Source of the DNA: Paraburkholderia aromaticivorans
GTDB lineage: Bacteria; Pseudomonadota; Gammaproteobacteria; Burkholderiales; Burkholderiaceae
Length of the DNA stretch: 64,000 bases
Direction: 5' to 3'
Assembly (NCBI RefSeq): GCF_012689525.1
Contig: NZ_CP051514.1
Location: 868,001 to 932,000 of the forward strand
This document shows positions 52,926-61,144 of this stretch, piece after piece. The translations under genes and the position numbers were made by a program. The notes under the pieces were generated by a model. It did not search any database and was not told where the DNA came from. It saw only the letters and a program-made list of their open reading frames with translations. Position 1 is the stretch's first letter. Each line of letters starts with the position of its first letter.

Positions 52926-53745
52926 TGGTGCAAATAGTCGACCTGGAAGAGACGGTTCAAATAGAAAGGATATCTTATCGAGCAGACAGGACAGCACTCC
53001 AGACGGCGGGCGCAGTGGTATCTTTGAGGCCAAGCTTCGCGAGATTGAACTGACCTTTTCGAATACGATGCATCAACTCAATGCCAGCGAGCGTGATCGC
53101 GGCGTTCCTGAACAGTTTGAAGCCGAGCATGACATTGGTCCGGGACTTGATGTGGCGATGATCCTGCTCGATCAAGTTGTTGAGATATTTCGAGCACCGG
53201 ATCTTCGTGTCCTCCGGCAGCAGGCCATCCGCCTTCATCTCCCGCACAGCACGGTGTGAGGCGGCATAGCCATCGAGCGTGATGGTCTTTGGTGGCTTGC
53301 CCTGATGCTTGATGGCCTTGCTAAAGAAGGCTTTGGCTGCGTTCACGTCACGTTTCGCCCTGAGCAGGAAATCAACCGTCTGACCCGCACGATCGACCGC
53401 CCGATAAAGATAGACCCATTTTGCCGCGGATTTTCACGTAAGTTTCGTCGACGCGCCCGCTGGCGTGCCGAATCGGTCCCAGCGCTTGACGAACTCTGGC
53501 GTGTAGCGCTTCACCCAACGCAGGATCGTCGTGTGGGCTAGCGACAGGCCACGCTCGGCCATCATCTCGACAAGATCGCGCAGGCTGAGCTTGTAGCGCA
53601 GATACCAGCGCACGCACAGAATGATCACGTCGCGGTTGAAGTGGCGACCTGAGAACAGTTCGTCCGTACTCTTCAGCTTGCTCATTGTCGGATGATGAGA
53701 TCGGGGAGCAACACTTTAACCGATTCACCTTCATTATTTGCACCA
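52926..53745 (-). mobile_element. IS6-family element (IS6-F), defective
   Basis: 820 bases, the usual IS6 size, bounded by TGGTGCAAATA (52926-52936) and its reverse complement (53735-53745). It abuts the right repeat of IS110 element E. Its transposase has two frameshifts. Confidence 0.75.
52975..53685 (-). pseudogene. IS6-family transposase with two frameshifts
   Basis: Starts MSKLKSTDELFSGRHFNRDV at 53685, then IILCVRWYLRYKLSLRDLVE and RWVKRYTPEFVKRWDRF. The frame shifts near 53485 to [17 protein letters not shown] (first catalytic Asp), and again in an A-run near 53420. There the original [20 protein letters not shown] is recovered. Next come [53 protein letters not shown] and [15 protein letters not shown], ending at 52975. 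All domains are present, so loss of function came only from small indels. Confidence 0.88.
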
Positions 53746-54144
53746 GAACCCTTGGGCGGATATCAACCCTTCATTCGCCACGTCGCCCGCGGCGATCGCG
53801 TCGTCGTGCGCCGCCAAAGCTGCGGTGCATTTCATTGTCCGCGGAACCAGATAAATGCGACTGCTCACTGAGGCTCCTTAAAGCGCAATGAGTCGAGCAA
53901 GACGTTACGGACCGCCGGATGGACAGAACCCGCGTGGCCACGCCGCGGCCGCTCAGCGGCAGGCGCCCTGCGGTCCCAACCTAGCCGCCGTTTTGGTGGT
54001 AGTAAAGACAGTTAGACAAGTGGCCACAAAGACGTCATCAGTTATCGGTTTAGCCATCGCATTGTCATTTGAGACAACGATGAAAAGCACCCGAGCTAAG
54101 TCCGGTTAGCGACGCCGTCGGTTTGTTGGTCCTTGCTTCCGTCG
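53746..54144. other. About 400 bases without a recognisable gene
   Basis: Short frames on both strands carry no motif I can name. It is flanked by the IS6-F end and the small conserved ORF. Confidence 0.4.
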
Positions 54145-54384
54145 TCAACTAACTTGCGTCAGCCGCATTGCTGGTCTTTCGGGTTCGGGCGGGAAAACGT
54201 ACCATTTTCCATCTCGGTGGCGATAAAATAACATCACCATTGGGTCCACTCTTTTGACTGCGACGACGCAAACGTAACGTCCCCTGATGGATCGGCCGTA
54301 ATGACTGACTCTAAACCCTCTTGTGGGATCGGGCGCCAGCCAATCCTGAACCATAGTTCTCAACGACTTTCCTGCACTTGCCAT
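54145..54384 (-). CDS. Small conserved-looking hypothetical protein (79 aa)
   Basis: Starts at ATG 54384 (MASAGKSLRTMVQDWLAPDP) with an AAGGAGAAG site ideally placed; the longer open frame is not needed. The body reads FRVSHYGRSIRGRYVCVVAV then MLFYRHRDGKWYVFPPEPER. It is a soluble basic protein without signal peptide or membrane segment. Proteins of this appearance occur widely in Burkholderia genomes as unknowns, but I cannot name a family. Spacing to its neighbours is large, so it is probably monocistronic. Confidence 0.6.
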   Translation of the reverse strand: MASAGKSLRTMVQDWLAPDPTRGFRVSHYGRSIRGRYVCVVAVKRVDPMVMLFYRHRDGKWYVFPPEPERPAMRLTQVS

Positions 54385-54532
54385 GATCTTCTCCTTTCTT
54401 TCAACGTCACGGTGCGACGACAGCAGACGTCGCCGGTATGACGTGCACTTTCCAGCTGTGCCTTGCCAGCTGCCAATCATCAACCGTAGCGGTTCCGCAT
54501 AGGTCTTCCGCTTATGCTGGCTCGTGGAACGA

Positions 54533-55618
54533 CTAGGCGCCTTGTCTTCTGCTGAACCTCTGCGAGCTTAATTCGCTTTCATATCCCGACGAGCCGTTCG
54601 TCACCAGATCTGCAAGGATTCCGGACGAGACGGCAGCCAGCGTTAGTCCCAAATGTCCATGATCAGAGGACAAAAAGACGGACGGATGGCCCGGCACCCG
54701 CTCCACGACCGGGAAGAAGTCCGGTGTAGTCGGGCGTTCACCGCTGCGCACTTCGAATCCGGGACGAGCTCGGAGCATCGGCAGGAATTCACGCAGGCGA
54801 TCCAGCGCCGATGACAGCAGACTCGGGCGCACGCGGAACCCCGGCGCACCGAAGTGACTGATACCCGCAACGCGGGCTCCGTACTGACTCGACGTCAGGA
54901 CCACTCCCAGCCTTGGAAGCGAAATAGGCCGACTGATGAACACAGGGTCGACGTCCAGTTCAAGGTGGTACCCTGTTTCAGCAATCAGCGGTATGCGATG
55001 ACCACAGCTCGCTAAGAGGCGGTTCGAGTGCGCACCTGTCGAAAGAAGAACGGTTTGCGGTGAGTAATCTCTCCGCGCACACCTTAAGGTAATTTTTCCT
55101 CTCGGTGTACTTTCGACGCTGCATACCCTGTCGACGCCCACGAGTCCACCGCGGTGCAAAAATACATGCGTGAGCCTAGCGACAAATGTAGCTGTATCTG
55201 TCACGTGCGCCGCCCCTTCCAGGAACGTAGCGTCGGCCGCATTTCGACCAAGCGCCAGACTGCCAATGGCCGGCTCCAACGCGGCCCGTTCTCCCCCAGA
55301 CACCATCCGGGCAGCCACGCCGAGCGAGGTACTTCTGACTTCGCGATAGCACGCGGCCCAATTGATAGCGTGCCAGTGCCCCGCGTCGTCGGAGGGCGCA
55401 CTAGCGCGCGCTGCATACGCCGTCATTTGCTTTCCCTCCTGTGAAAGTTCGTCAAACGATCTAATCAAGAACGACCCGGTCGAAGTCTGCCCGCTTTCGC
55501 GTGAGGTCATATCGCCTCGCGGCTCAACCTCTATCTGCCCCATTACAGGGCGGCATTCGTTTTTTCGACCATCCTCTGCCCGCATTCCCATCAGCGTTCC
55601 TTGCGGTTCGCCTGCCAC
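54533..55618 (-). pseudogene. FAD-dependent amino-acid dehydrogenase (DadA/DAO type), N-terminally truncated
   Basis: The frame from about 55490 on matches the second half of DAO-fold oxidoreductases: AALEPAIGSLALGRNAADAT, DTATFVARLTHVFLHRGG, VLLSTGAHSNRLLASCGHRI with PLIAETGYHLEL, RPSLLSSALDRLREFLPML and VFLSSDHGHLGLTLAAVSSG. The dinucleotide-binding G-x-G-x2-G that should open the protein is missing, and the first 60 codons look unrelated. Enzymes of this kind oxidise D-amino acids or similar amines. Without its FAD loop it is likely non-functional. Confidence 0.7.
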
Positions 55619-56064
55619 GAGGGCGAAGATTCGGGCTTACCGTGTTCCACGCCAGTTACACGAACAGCTTAGGTCCCGCCTTTCTTCCTGTGACTTCTGT
55701 CCCTGTGCCCGCAGTACGCATCAAGCGACCTGTCATATACCTTTTGGTCCAAGCCTTCCAGCATCTTTGGCTTGTTCTTTTTTAACGAGAGTTACGGCGA
55801 TTCACTTGCATTGGCCATCCTGTCCAGCCTAGCGTCCTTGCCGCCCGATGCTGGCAGCAGTTGAGCGAGCCTTGCGGCGTGCTCTCCTCGTGCGAGGGAC
55901 TTCATTGTCCCGAGGGCTCCGAACCCAGCCGTTACCAGCCACGCTCGCCTCGGTAGGCTATTGCTGAGGGAACAACAAGTCTCACTATCCCTTTCTGGCC
56001 GAGACAATAACTGGCGCGACTTCACGTCGCACGCGTACGAAAAAGTCCGTTTCTTGAGTGCACC
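55619..56064. other. Decayed region upstream of the FAD oxidoreductase remnant
   Basis: A minus-strand open frame (55792-56025) contains RRAWLVTAGFGALGTMKSLA with RLAQLLPAS, which might be scraps of the missing oxidoreductase N-terminus, but the resemblance is weak. Nothing else is recognisable. Confidence 0.25.
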
Positions 56065-56308
56065 TCAACTGGCCTCCTCTCCGGCGCTGGCGACGTCCGA
56101 AAGAATCTGCTTGCGGCGCTTCAGATAACGTTCGCCGGCAGGCGTGAGAGCGAGACGACGAGTCAAGCGGTTGAGCAGGTGTGTCTCCAGTTCCGAGAGC
56201 GCGCCCGACATGGCACCCGTAGTCGAATCGAGCGACTGGGCTGCGGCGGTGAAACTGCCGACCTCGACGATGCGGACATACACCCGCATATTTTGTATGC
56301 GTATCCAT
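56065..56308 (-). pseudogene. LysR-family regulator, N-terminal fragment
   Basis: ATG at 56308 (MDT) is followed by one extra base. The frame then reads IQNMRVYVRIVEVGSFTAAA with SLDSTTGAMSGALSELETHL, LNRLTRRLALTPAGERYLKR and SDVASAGEEAS to a stop. It is the DNA-binding part of a LysR protein resembling 16366-17298, with a three-residue deletion around ETHLLNRL. The effector domain is gone. It is dead. Confidence 0.8.
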
Positions 56309-56416
56309 CAGTCATGCTTATGGGTTGTTATCGCGATGAGGGGCGCAGGCATAGCCGGCCTCCTGATTGCATCAGAGCCCCCGGCTGCATCATTTGCCCA
56401 TTTGCCTCCAGGCGGG

Positions 56417-57940
56417 TTAGGGGATCGGTTGCGAAACCAGACGCAAGGTCTGATCAGGCCGCATGCTGTTGCGCTCGCGATAACGCGCATGCCACGCGAG
56501 CGCTTCTTCGATCAGATGGGGCGTGTGTCCGCCGCGTGCACCTGCCTTTGCCACGTAATCTCGCAGCGCGTCCCTGTACAACGGGTCCGCGCAATGCGTA
56601 ATGATCTGCTCGGCCCGTTCCCGGGGTGCCAGACCGCGCAGGTCGGCCAACCCATGTTCGGTGACGATGACATCGACATCCTGTCCGATATGATCGACGT
56701 GCGACACCATCGGCACGACGCTCGAAATGTCGCCATCCTTCGCCAGCGACTTTGTCACGAACACGGACAGGTACGCATTGCGCGCGAAGTCGCCCGAGCC
56801 CCCGATGCCGTTCATCATGTGCGTGCCGCCAACATGCGTCGAGTTTACGTTGCCGTAGATGTCGCATTCGAGCGCAGTGTTCACAGCAATGACGCCCAAC
56901 CGGCGAATCACTTCCGGATGATTGCTGATCTCCTGCGGCCGCAACAGGACGCGCGCCCGGTAGCGGTCCAGCCCCTCGATAAAGCGGGCCTGATATTCGC
57001 TCGACAACATGATCGCAGACGCACATGCGAAGTCGACACACTCCGTGTCGATCAGCTCGATTGCTCCGTCCTGAAGCACCTCCGAATACATGCGCAAGCC
57101 GCAAAAACCCGAATCGACGAGCCCATGCAGCACCGCATTTGCGATGGAGCCGACGCCAGCCTGAAGCGGCTGCAACGAAGGGCCAAGCCGACCCGCGCGA
57201 ACCTCGTGCGCGAGAAAACTGCTCAGGTGCCCGGCGATCTGCGTGGTGTCGGTATCCGGCGGAAGAACCTTGTTGGGGCTGTCGCCCTTGCGGGTGATCA
57301 CGATCGCTGCAATCTTTTGCGGGTCCAGGGGAATATACGGAAGGCCGATTCGCTGCGCCGCGTTTGTCAGCGGAACAGGTTCGCGATCGGGACGGGACAG
57401 CGGCTGATAAACGTCGTGCAGCCCTTCGAGCTCGAGCGGCATGTCCAGGTTGATCTCGACAATGACCTTCTTCGCGAGCGCGGCGAGCACCGCCGAATTA
57501 CCGACCGACAGTGTCGGCACGATACCAGCCTCGCCAACCGCCACCGCTTCGATCACGGCGACATCGACCGGGCCAAGATGTCCGTCTCGCAGTTGCTCCG
57601 CCATTTCCGACAGGTGGAGGTCGATGAACATCACCTCGCCGGCGTTGATCTGGCTACGCAGGGTTCTGTCTGACTGAAACGGCATGCGCCGGCGAATCGC
57701 ACCCGCTTCGGCGAGCACCCCATCCACCTCGTGCCCCACCGACGCTCCCGTCATCAGCGTGATCCGTAACGACTGCTTGCGGGCGCGTGCCGCCAGAGCA
57801 GGAGGGACTGCCTTGCAGTCGCCGGCAGCACCGAAGCCGCTCATGCCGACGGTCATGCCGTCAAGAACCAGCGATGCGGCCTCTTCTGCCGTCACAATTC
57901 TGTCGCGAAGCTGCGGCAGGCGAATCCGCTCCTCAAACAC
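56417..57940 (-). CDS. Acetyl-CoA hydrolase / succinate-type CoA-transferase
   Basis: 507 residues from GTG 57940 (VFEERIRLPQLRDRIVTAEE) with an AAAGGAGAC site; the 43-codon longer frame crosses the promoter region. Family features are DGMTVGMSGFGAAGDCKAVP, LMTGASVGHEVDGVLAEAGA with RRRMPFQSD, the CoA-binding GVGSIANAVLHGL, LRMYSEVLQDGAIELID holding a candidate catalytic Glu, IYGNVNSTHVGGTHMMNGIG and VTEHGLADLRGLAPRERAEQ. Such enzymes move CoA between succinate, acetate and propionate or hydrolyse acetyl-CoA. A divergent LysR (58109) shares its promoter region. Confidence 0.92.
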   Translation of the reverse strand: MFEERIRLPQLRDRIVTAEEAASLVLDGMTVGMSGFGAAGDCKAVPPALAARARKQSLRITLMTGASVGHEVDGVLAEAGAIRRRMPFQSDRTLRSQINAGEVMFIDLHLSEMAEQLRDGHLGPVDVAVIEAVAVGEAGIVPTLSVGNSAVLAALAKKVIVEINLDMPLELEGLHDVYQPLSRPDREPVPLTNAAQRIGLPYIPLDPQKIAAIVITRKGDSPNKVLPPDTDTTQIAGHLSSFLAHEVRAGRLGPSLQPLQAGVGSIANAVLHGLVDSGFCGLRMYSEVLQDGAIELIDTECVDFACASAIMLSSEYQARFIEGLDRYRARVLLRPQEISNHPEVIRRLGVIAVNTALECDIYGNVNSTHVGGTHMMNGIGGSGDFARNAYLSVFVTKSLAKDGDISSVVPMVSHVDHIGQDVDVIVTEHGLADLRGLAPRERAEQIITHCADPLYRDALRDYVAKAGARGGHTPHLIEEALAWHARYRERNSMRPDQTLRLVSQPIP

Positions 57941-58050
57941 TTTTGTCTCCTTTGATTTAGGACTGTCGGCCGATACGAGGCCATCCGTGCGATGGATGGC
58001 GCCTATCCGACTCCAGATGCCATCAAGTTTAGTGAAGATTTGTCGACGCA

Positions 58051-58103
58051 TAACGTGATTTAATGTCATGAAATCCAGTCGTTTTTTTCATGCCATCACG
58101 TTA
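58051..58103. promoter_or_regulatory. Nested inverted repeats in the CoA-transferase/LysR divergent promoter
   Basis: TAACGTGAT (58051-58059) and ATCACGTTA (58095-58103) form a perfect 9-bp inverted repeat, and inside it CATGAAA (58067-58073) and TTTCATG (58086-58092) form a second. The repeats lie immediately upstream of the LysR start (58109), the usual position of a LysR operator regulating itself and its divergent partner. Confidence 0.55.
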
Positions 58104-58108
58104 CGAAA

Positions 58109-59023
58109 ATGCCCATCGATATCCGTGCATTGCGCTACTTTGTCGAAACTGTTCAGCTGGGCAGCTTCACCCAGGCTGCCGCGGCTGTGTTTGTCACCCA
58201 GTCGACAATCAGCAAGATGGTGCGGCAGCTAGAGGATGAAGTCGGTCAACCGCTTCTGATTCGCGATGGCAGACAGGTACAGCTCACCGACGTGGGGCGT
58301 GTGGTCTACGAGCGCGGGTTGCAGGCACTTTCCGTGATTCGCGAACTGCAGCTGGAGGTCGCCGATGTCGCACAGCTCGGTCGCGGTCAGCTCACCGTGG
58401 GCATGCCGCCGATGGGCAACCTGTTCTTCCCGGCTGCGGTCAGAGCCTTTCAGCAACGCTACCCGAAGCTCGAGCTGCGGCTTGCCGAACACGGTGGGCA
58501 GTTGCTCGAGCAGAAGGTCATCGCGGGTGAACTGGAAGTCGGCACAACCGTGCTGTTGCCAGGAAGCAGCCAGCAGACGCTTGCGACCCGTGTGATTGCG
58601 CGCTACGCGATCTGGGCCGTGGGGCCGCGCGAGGCTCCATGGGCGGGACGTCGCACCGTCAGGCTCGCCGCGCTGAAGTGTCAGCCGCTGATCCTGCTCG
58701 ACGACGAATTTGCCCTGACCCGTCGCCTTCATGCAGTATTTCACGAAGCCGGTATCGAGCCGCACGTTGTGGCGAGGAGCGGGCACTGGGACTTTCTTGC
58801 CGCAATGGCGGCAGCCGGGCTTGGCACCACGTTCCTGCCTGAGCCGTTTCTCGCGCACCTCAACGTCAGCAATCTCGCGCTTGCGCGGGTGACGGAGCCC
58901 GCGCTCGACTGGACACTCACACACATCTGGTCCCCGGATCGCTACATGTCACATGCCGCGCGCGCATGGCTTGCCATATGCGACGAGGTGCTGGGCAAAC
59001 AGGCACGCGTCGGCGCGCTCTAG
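58109..59023 (+). CDS. LysR-family regulator, divergent from the CoA-transferase
   Basis: 304 residues, starting MPIDIRALRYFVETVQLGSF. The helix-turn-helix is SFTQAAAAVFVTQSTISKMV with RQLEDEVGQPLLIRDGRQVQ, of the CynR/CbbR-like branch. The effector domain runs from LGRGQLTVGMPPMGNLFFPA to the end. It faces away from the CoA-transferase gene across 168 bases that carry nested inverted repeats, so it most likely controls that gene. The effector may be an organic acid; this is inferred. Confidence 0.92.
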   Translation: MPIDIRALRYFVETVQLGSFTQAAAAVFVTQSTISKMVRQLEDEVGQPLLIRDGRQVQLTDVGRVVYERGLQALSVIRELQLEVADVAQLGRGQLTVGMPPMGNLFFPAAVRAFQQRYPKLELRLAEHGGQLLEQKVIAGELEVGTTVLLPGSSQQTLATRVIARYAIWAVGPREAPWAGRRTVRLAALKCQPLILLDDEFALTRRLHAVFHEAGIEPHVVARSGHWDFLAAMAAAGLGTTFLPEPFLAHLNVSNLALARVTEPALDWTLTHIWSPDRYMSHAARAWLAICDEVLGKQARVGAL

Positions 59024-59504
59024 CCCCGTTACTATCTTCCCACCTCGATAATTGAGGCTTTGCCCAGCCAGGCCCTGTTGTCGCCAACCCCGTTTTGATC
59101 CGGATGCCGAGATGCAGCTGAACCATGTCCAATGCCGATCTCATGTTCGAACTGGAGGCCTTTCGCGCTCGCAGACTGGATCATTGGTGCGTCGGCAACT
59201 GGTGCAGTTTGAAGTCGGCGACAACACCTCGGTGACTTCTTCTTTCCGTTTTCCATGACTCCATTTTCTTAAACGTTGGCGTCTCCGGAAAATTCGGCGC
59301 GGGCCACCCAGTGAAACCGGGCCTTCGCGAAGGAGCAATTCTCGCGGCGGCGCTCTTCGACCGGTTACTTCATCACACACCCGTCGCGTCAAACTGGGGA
59401 CTCTTACAGGCTGGAAGAAAAGGCGTCAGGCCGGCATGATCAACCGGATACCTCGCCGCACAGGTGGATAGGGCGTTGTTCCCGAATCCTGCAACAGTCC
59501 CCTC
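59024..59504. other. About 480 bases without a recognisable gene
   Basis: Short frames (for example minus 59032-59256) show no known motif. The final part joins the duplicated promoter of DUF4148 copy 2. Confidence 0.4.
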
Positions 59505-59559
59505 CAGACATGGTCCTTATTCTTAAGCTTCTGCCTACCTAGACTGTAGCCACTGATCG

Positions 59560-59575
59560 CGAACAGGGCTGTTCG
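59560..59575. promoter_or_regulatory. Operator-like palindrome upstream of DUF4148 copy 2
   Basis: CGAACAG and CTGTTCG around GG, 34 bases upstream of the ATG at 59610. It is the counterpart of the palindrome at 15753-15770, with one outer position changed. Confidence 0.45.
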
Positions 59576-59609
59576 TAGCAGGACCAAACAAAGTCTGGAG
59601 GTAAGTACC

Positions 59610-59918
59610 ATGAAGTCCCTGATTCAAACTGTTGTCGTTGCAGTTGCCCTTGCTGCTCCGCTTGCCGGGTTCGCTCAATCGAACCAACCGCTCACCCGTG
59701 CGCAGGTGCGTGCTGAACTCGTTCAGCTTGAGCAGACTGGCTGGCGTCCCCCTGCCGGTGCCGATCCGCATTATCCGGACGACATCCGGGCCGCCCTGGC
59801 CAAGGTCGCTGCACAGAACGGCGCAACAGGCGTCGGCGGCGTCGGGAGTGGCTCGTCCGATGCGGGACGCCCGGCCGTTTCGAAGGCCGACTGGGACGCG
59901 ATGTACAGCCACCCGTAA
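59610..59918 (+). CDS. DUF4148 periplasmic protein, copy 2
   Basis: 102 residues with signal peptide MKSLIQTVVVAVALAAPLAG then FAQ, followed by LTRAQVRAELVQLEQTGWRP, DPHYPDDIRAALAKVAAQNG and the ending AVSKADWDAMYSHP. It is near-identical to copy 1 at 15402-15719 apart from a short deletion and a few substitutions, and it has a TCTGGAGGTAAG ribosome site. Small exported proteins of this family are abundant in Burkholderiaceae; the function is unknown. Retention of promoter, palindrome and frame in both copies suggests both are expressed. Confidence 0.87.
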   Translation: MKSLIQTVVVAVALAAPLAGFAQSNQPLTRAQVRAELVQLEQTGWRPPAGADPHYPDDIRAALAKVAAQNGATGVGGVGSGSSDAGRPAVSKADWDAMYSHP

Positions 59919-60060
59919 TCGTTTGATGCGCAGGTGCCGGCGGGATGGGTTGCGCGTCAGCCGCATTTTTTTGCGACGATACCGGCGATCCGGCGCCGCA
60001 AGTGCAGATTGCTCGAACGACCGAAGCCATGGCCGCTGCGCAGATGCGCGGGGAATGAAC

Positions 60061-60486
60061 ATGAAAAGCCTTAACTTCCTGACGCATCAGGAGATCTTTA
60101 ACCGCGCGGTCCAGCATCTTCAGGTGCAGGGGCAGGCCGCCTTGCTTCCTCACGGCGGCGCCGCGTATCGCGGATACTGTGGCGGCTGCCCGGTCGGCTG
60201 CTTCATCAGGCCGTGCGACTATGTCACCGCGATGGAAGGCGTGCCTATCCGGTACATCGCGAAGCCGCCCGAGCAGGTTCCCGCATATATGGACGTCGGC
60301 ATCGCGGCGCTTAGGCGTGCGCTTCTTCGGGCACGCATCAACGTGTTCAATCCCAATACCGTCGAATTGCTGTCTTGCCTGCAAAACGTGCATGACGTTT
60401 TCGGAAAATGGGAATGGCGCGAGCGCCTTACGTCGATCGCGCGTCAGTTTGGCCTTTCCGCACAGATTCTGAAAACGGCTGCTTAA
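60061..60486 (+). CDS. Small cysteine-rich hypothetical protein (141 aa)
   Basis: Starts at ATG 60061 (MKSLNFLTHQEIFNRAVQHL) or two codons earlier. A GGGGAATGAAC context lies upstream. The central motif AYRGYCGGCPVGCFIRPCDY has four cysteines (C40, C43, C47, C52) that could bind a metal, followed by EGVPIRYIA. The C-terminal part is helical with LLSCLQNVHDVFGKWEWRER. The layout (NFLTHQEIF, C-x-YRG, C-x-x-G, EG) recalls a group of small unknown proteins found in proteobacteria and phages, for which I know no function. The open frame extends upstream through DUF4148 in another register, which is not meaningful. Confidence 0.6.
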   Translation: MKSLNFLTHQEIFNRAVQHLQVQGQAALLPHGGAAYRGYCGGCPVGCFIRPCDYVTAMEGVPIRYIAKPPEQVPAYMDVGIAALRRALLRARINVFNPNTVELLSCLQNVHDVFGKWEWRERLTSIARQFGLSAQILKTAA

Positions 60487-61144
60487 GTATTGCTTGCGCT
60501 GCGATGTTTAGACCTATCATGGCCTTGAGCCCGAAGGTCATCTACGAGTGCATCTGCTGCCGCAGCTTGCGATCGCCGAAAACGACGGTTCGTACCGTTG
60601 CGCAGCCCGAGAGGCCGCTAGTGCGCGACGATCTGTACGAACCGGAGGTGGAAGGTGTTGGCATCTCGTACAAGCGGCATGCGTATGACGGCAAGCTGCT
60701 GCATGCCCTGATGCGTCGAACGTGCATACCGACAATTCGAAACTCACCGAACGGCTGATTCGTATTGGAGCAAACGACGACACCAGCGACGAAGCATGGC
60801 CCGCATCATCGTGCGGCCTGCGCAAACGGCACGCGTCCGTCCAAATCCTCCAGCTGTAGATAGTTTGGAAGGTGGTCCTTTCAACATGATGATGTAGTGG
60901 TGAACAGGTTGCTTTTCGCTCGCCCCCGCCATTTGCACCGGAGCCCGTTGGCCTCGGCGACCGTGCCAACGCCTCGCGGTCTCAGTTCCTTCACGAGGCG
61001 GTCCTGCAGCGTCAGGTGCGCGCACTCGACGCGGCCCCTGCCGGACTGCTGTTCGCGCAGAATAGATCGATGTTCTGCTCGTACTATCGCATCAATGCCC
61101 GCGCCGCATCTGCCCGCGTCCGGTCTTCACCGTTGCATATCAGT
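60487..61144. other. About 650 bases without a recognisable gene
   Basis: Frames on both strands are short and uninformative. A CCGGTGCAAATGG stretch near 60930 (minus) resembles IS6 ends seen at 53735, hinting at old insertion-sequence debris. A plus frame near 60985 reads FLHEAVLQRQVRALDAAPAG without a family I can name. Confidence 0.35.

Larger units (their letters stand above)
59505..59942 (+). repeat. Duplicated DUF4148 segment (inverted relative to 15380-15830)
   Basis: Similarity to the reverse complement of the 15380-15830 region starts upstream at CTCCAGACAT and CTTAAG, includes CTGCCTACCTAGACTGTAG, the palindrome and the gene, and continues about 30 bases past the stop (GTTTGATGCGC, TGCCGGCGGG). 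The two copies lie 44 kb apart in opposite orientation. Confidence 0.75.

Noticed and set aside
56144..57673. 509-codon plus-strand frame antisense to the CoA-transferase
   Set aside because: No recognisable motif; the minus frame is a complete enzyme.
60487..61144. IS66 or IS6 transposase fragment
   Set aside because: Only a short end-like string (CCGGTGCAAATGG, minus) resembles IS6 ends, with no coding match.
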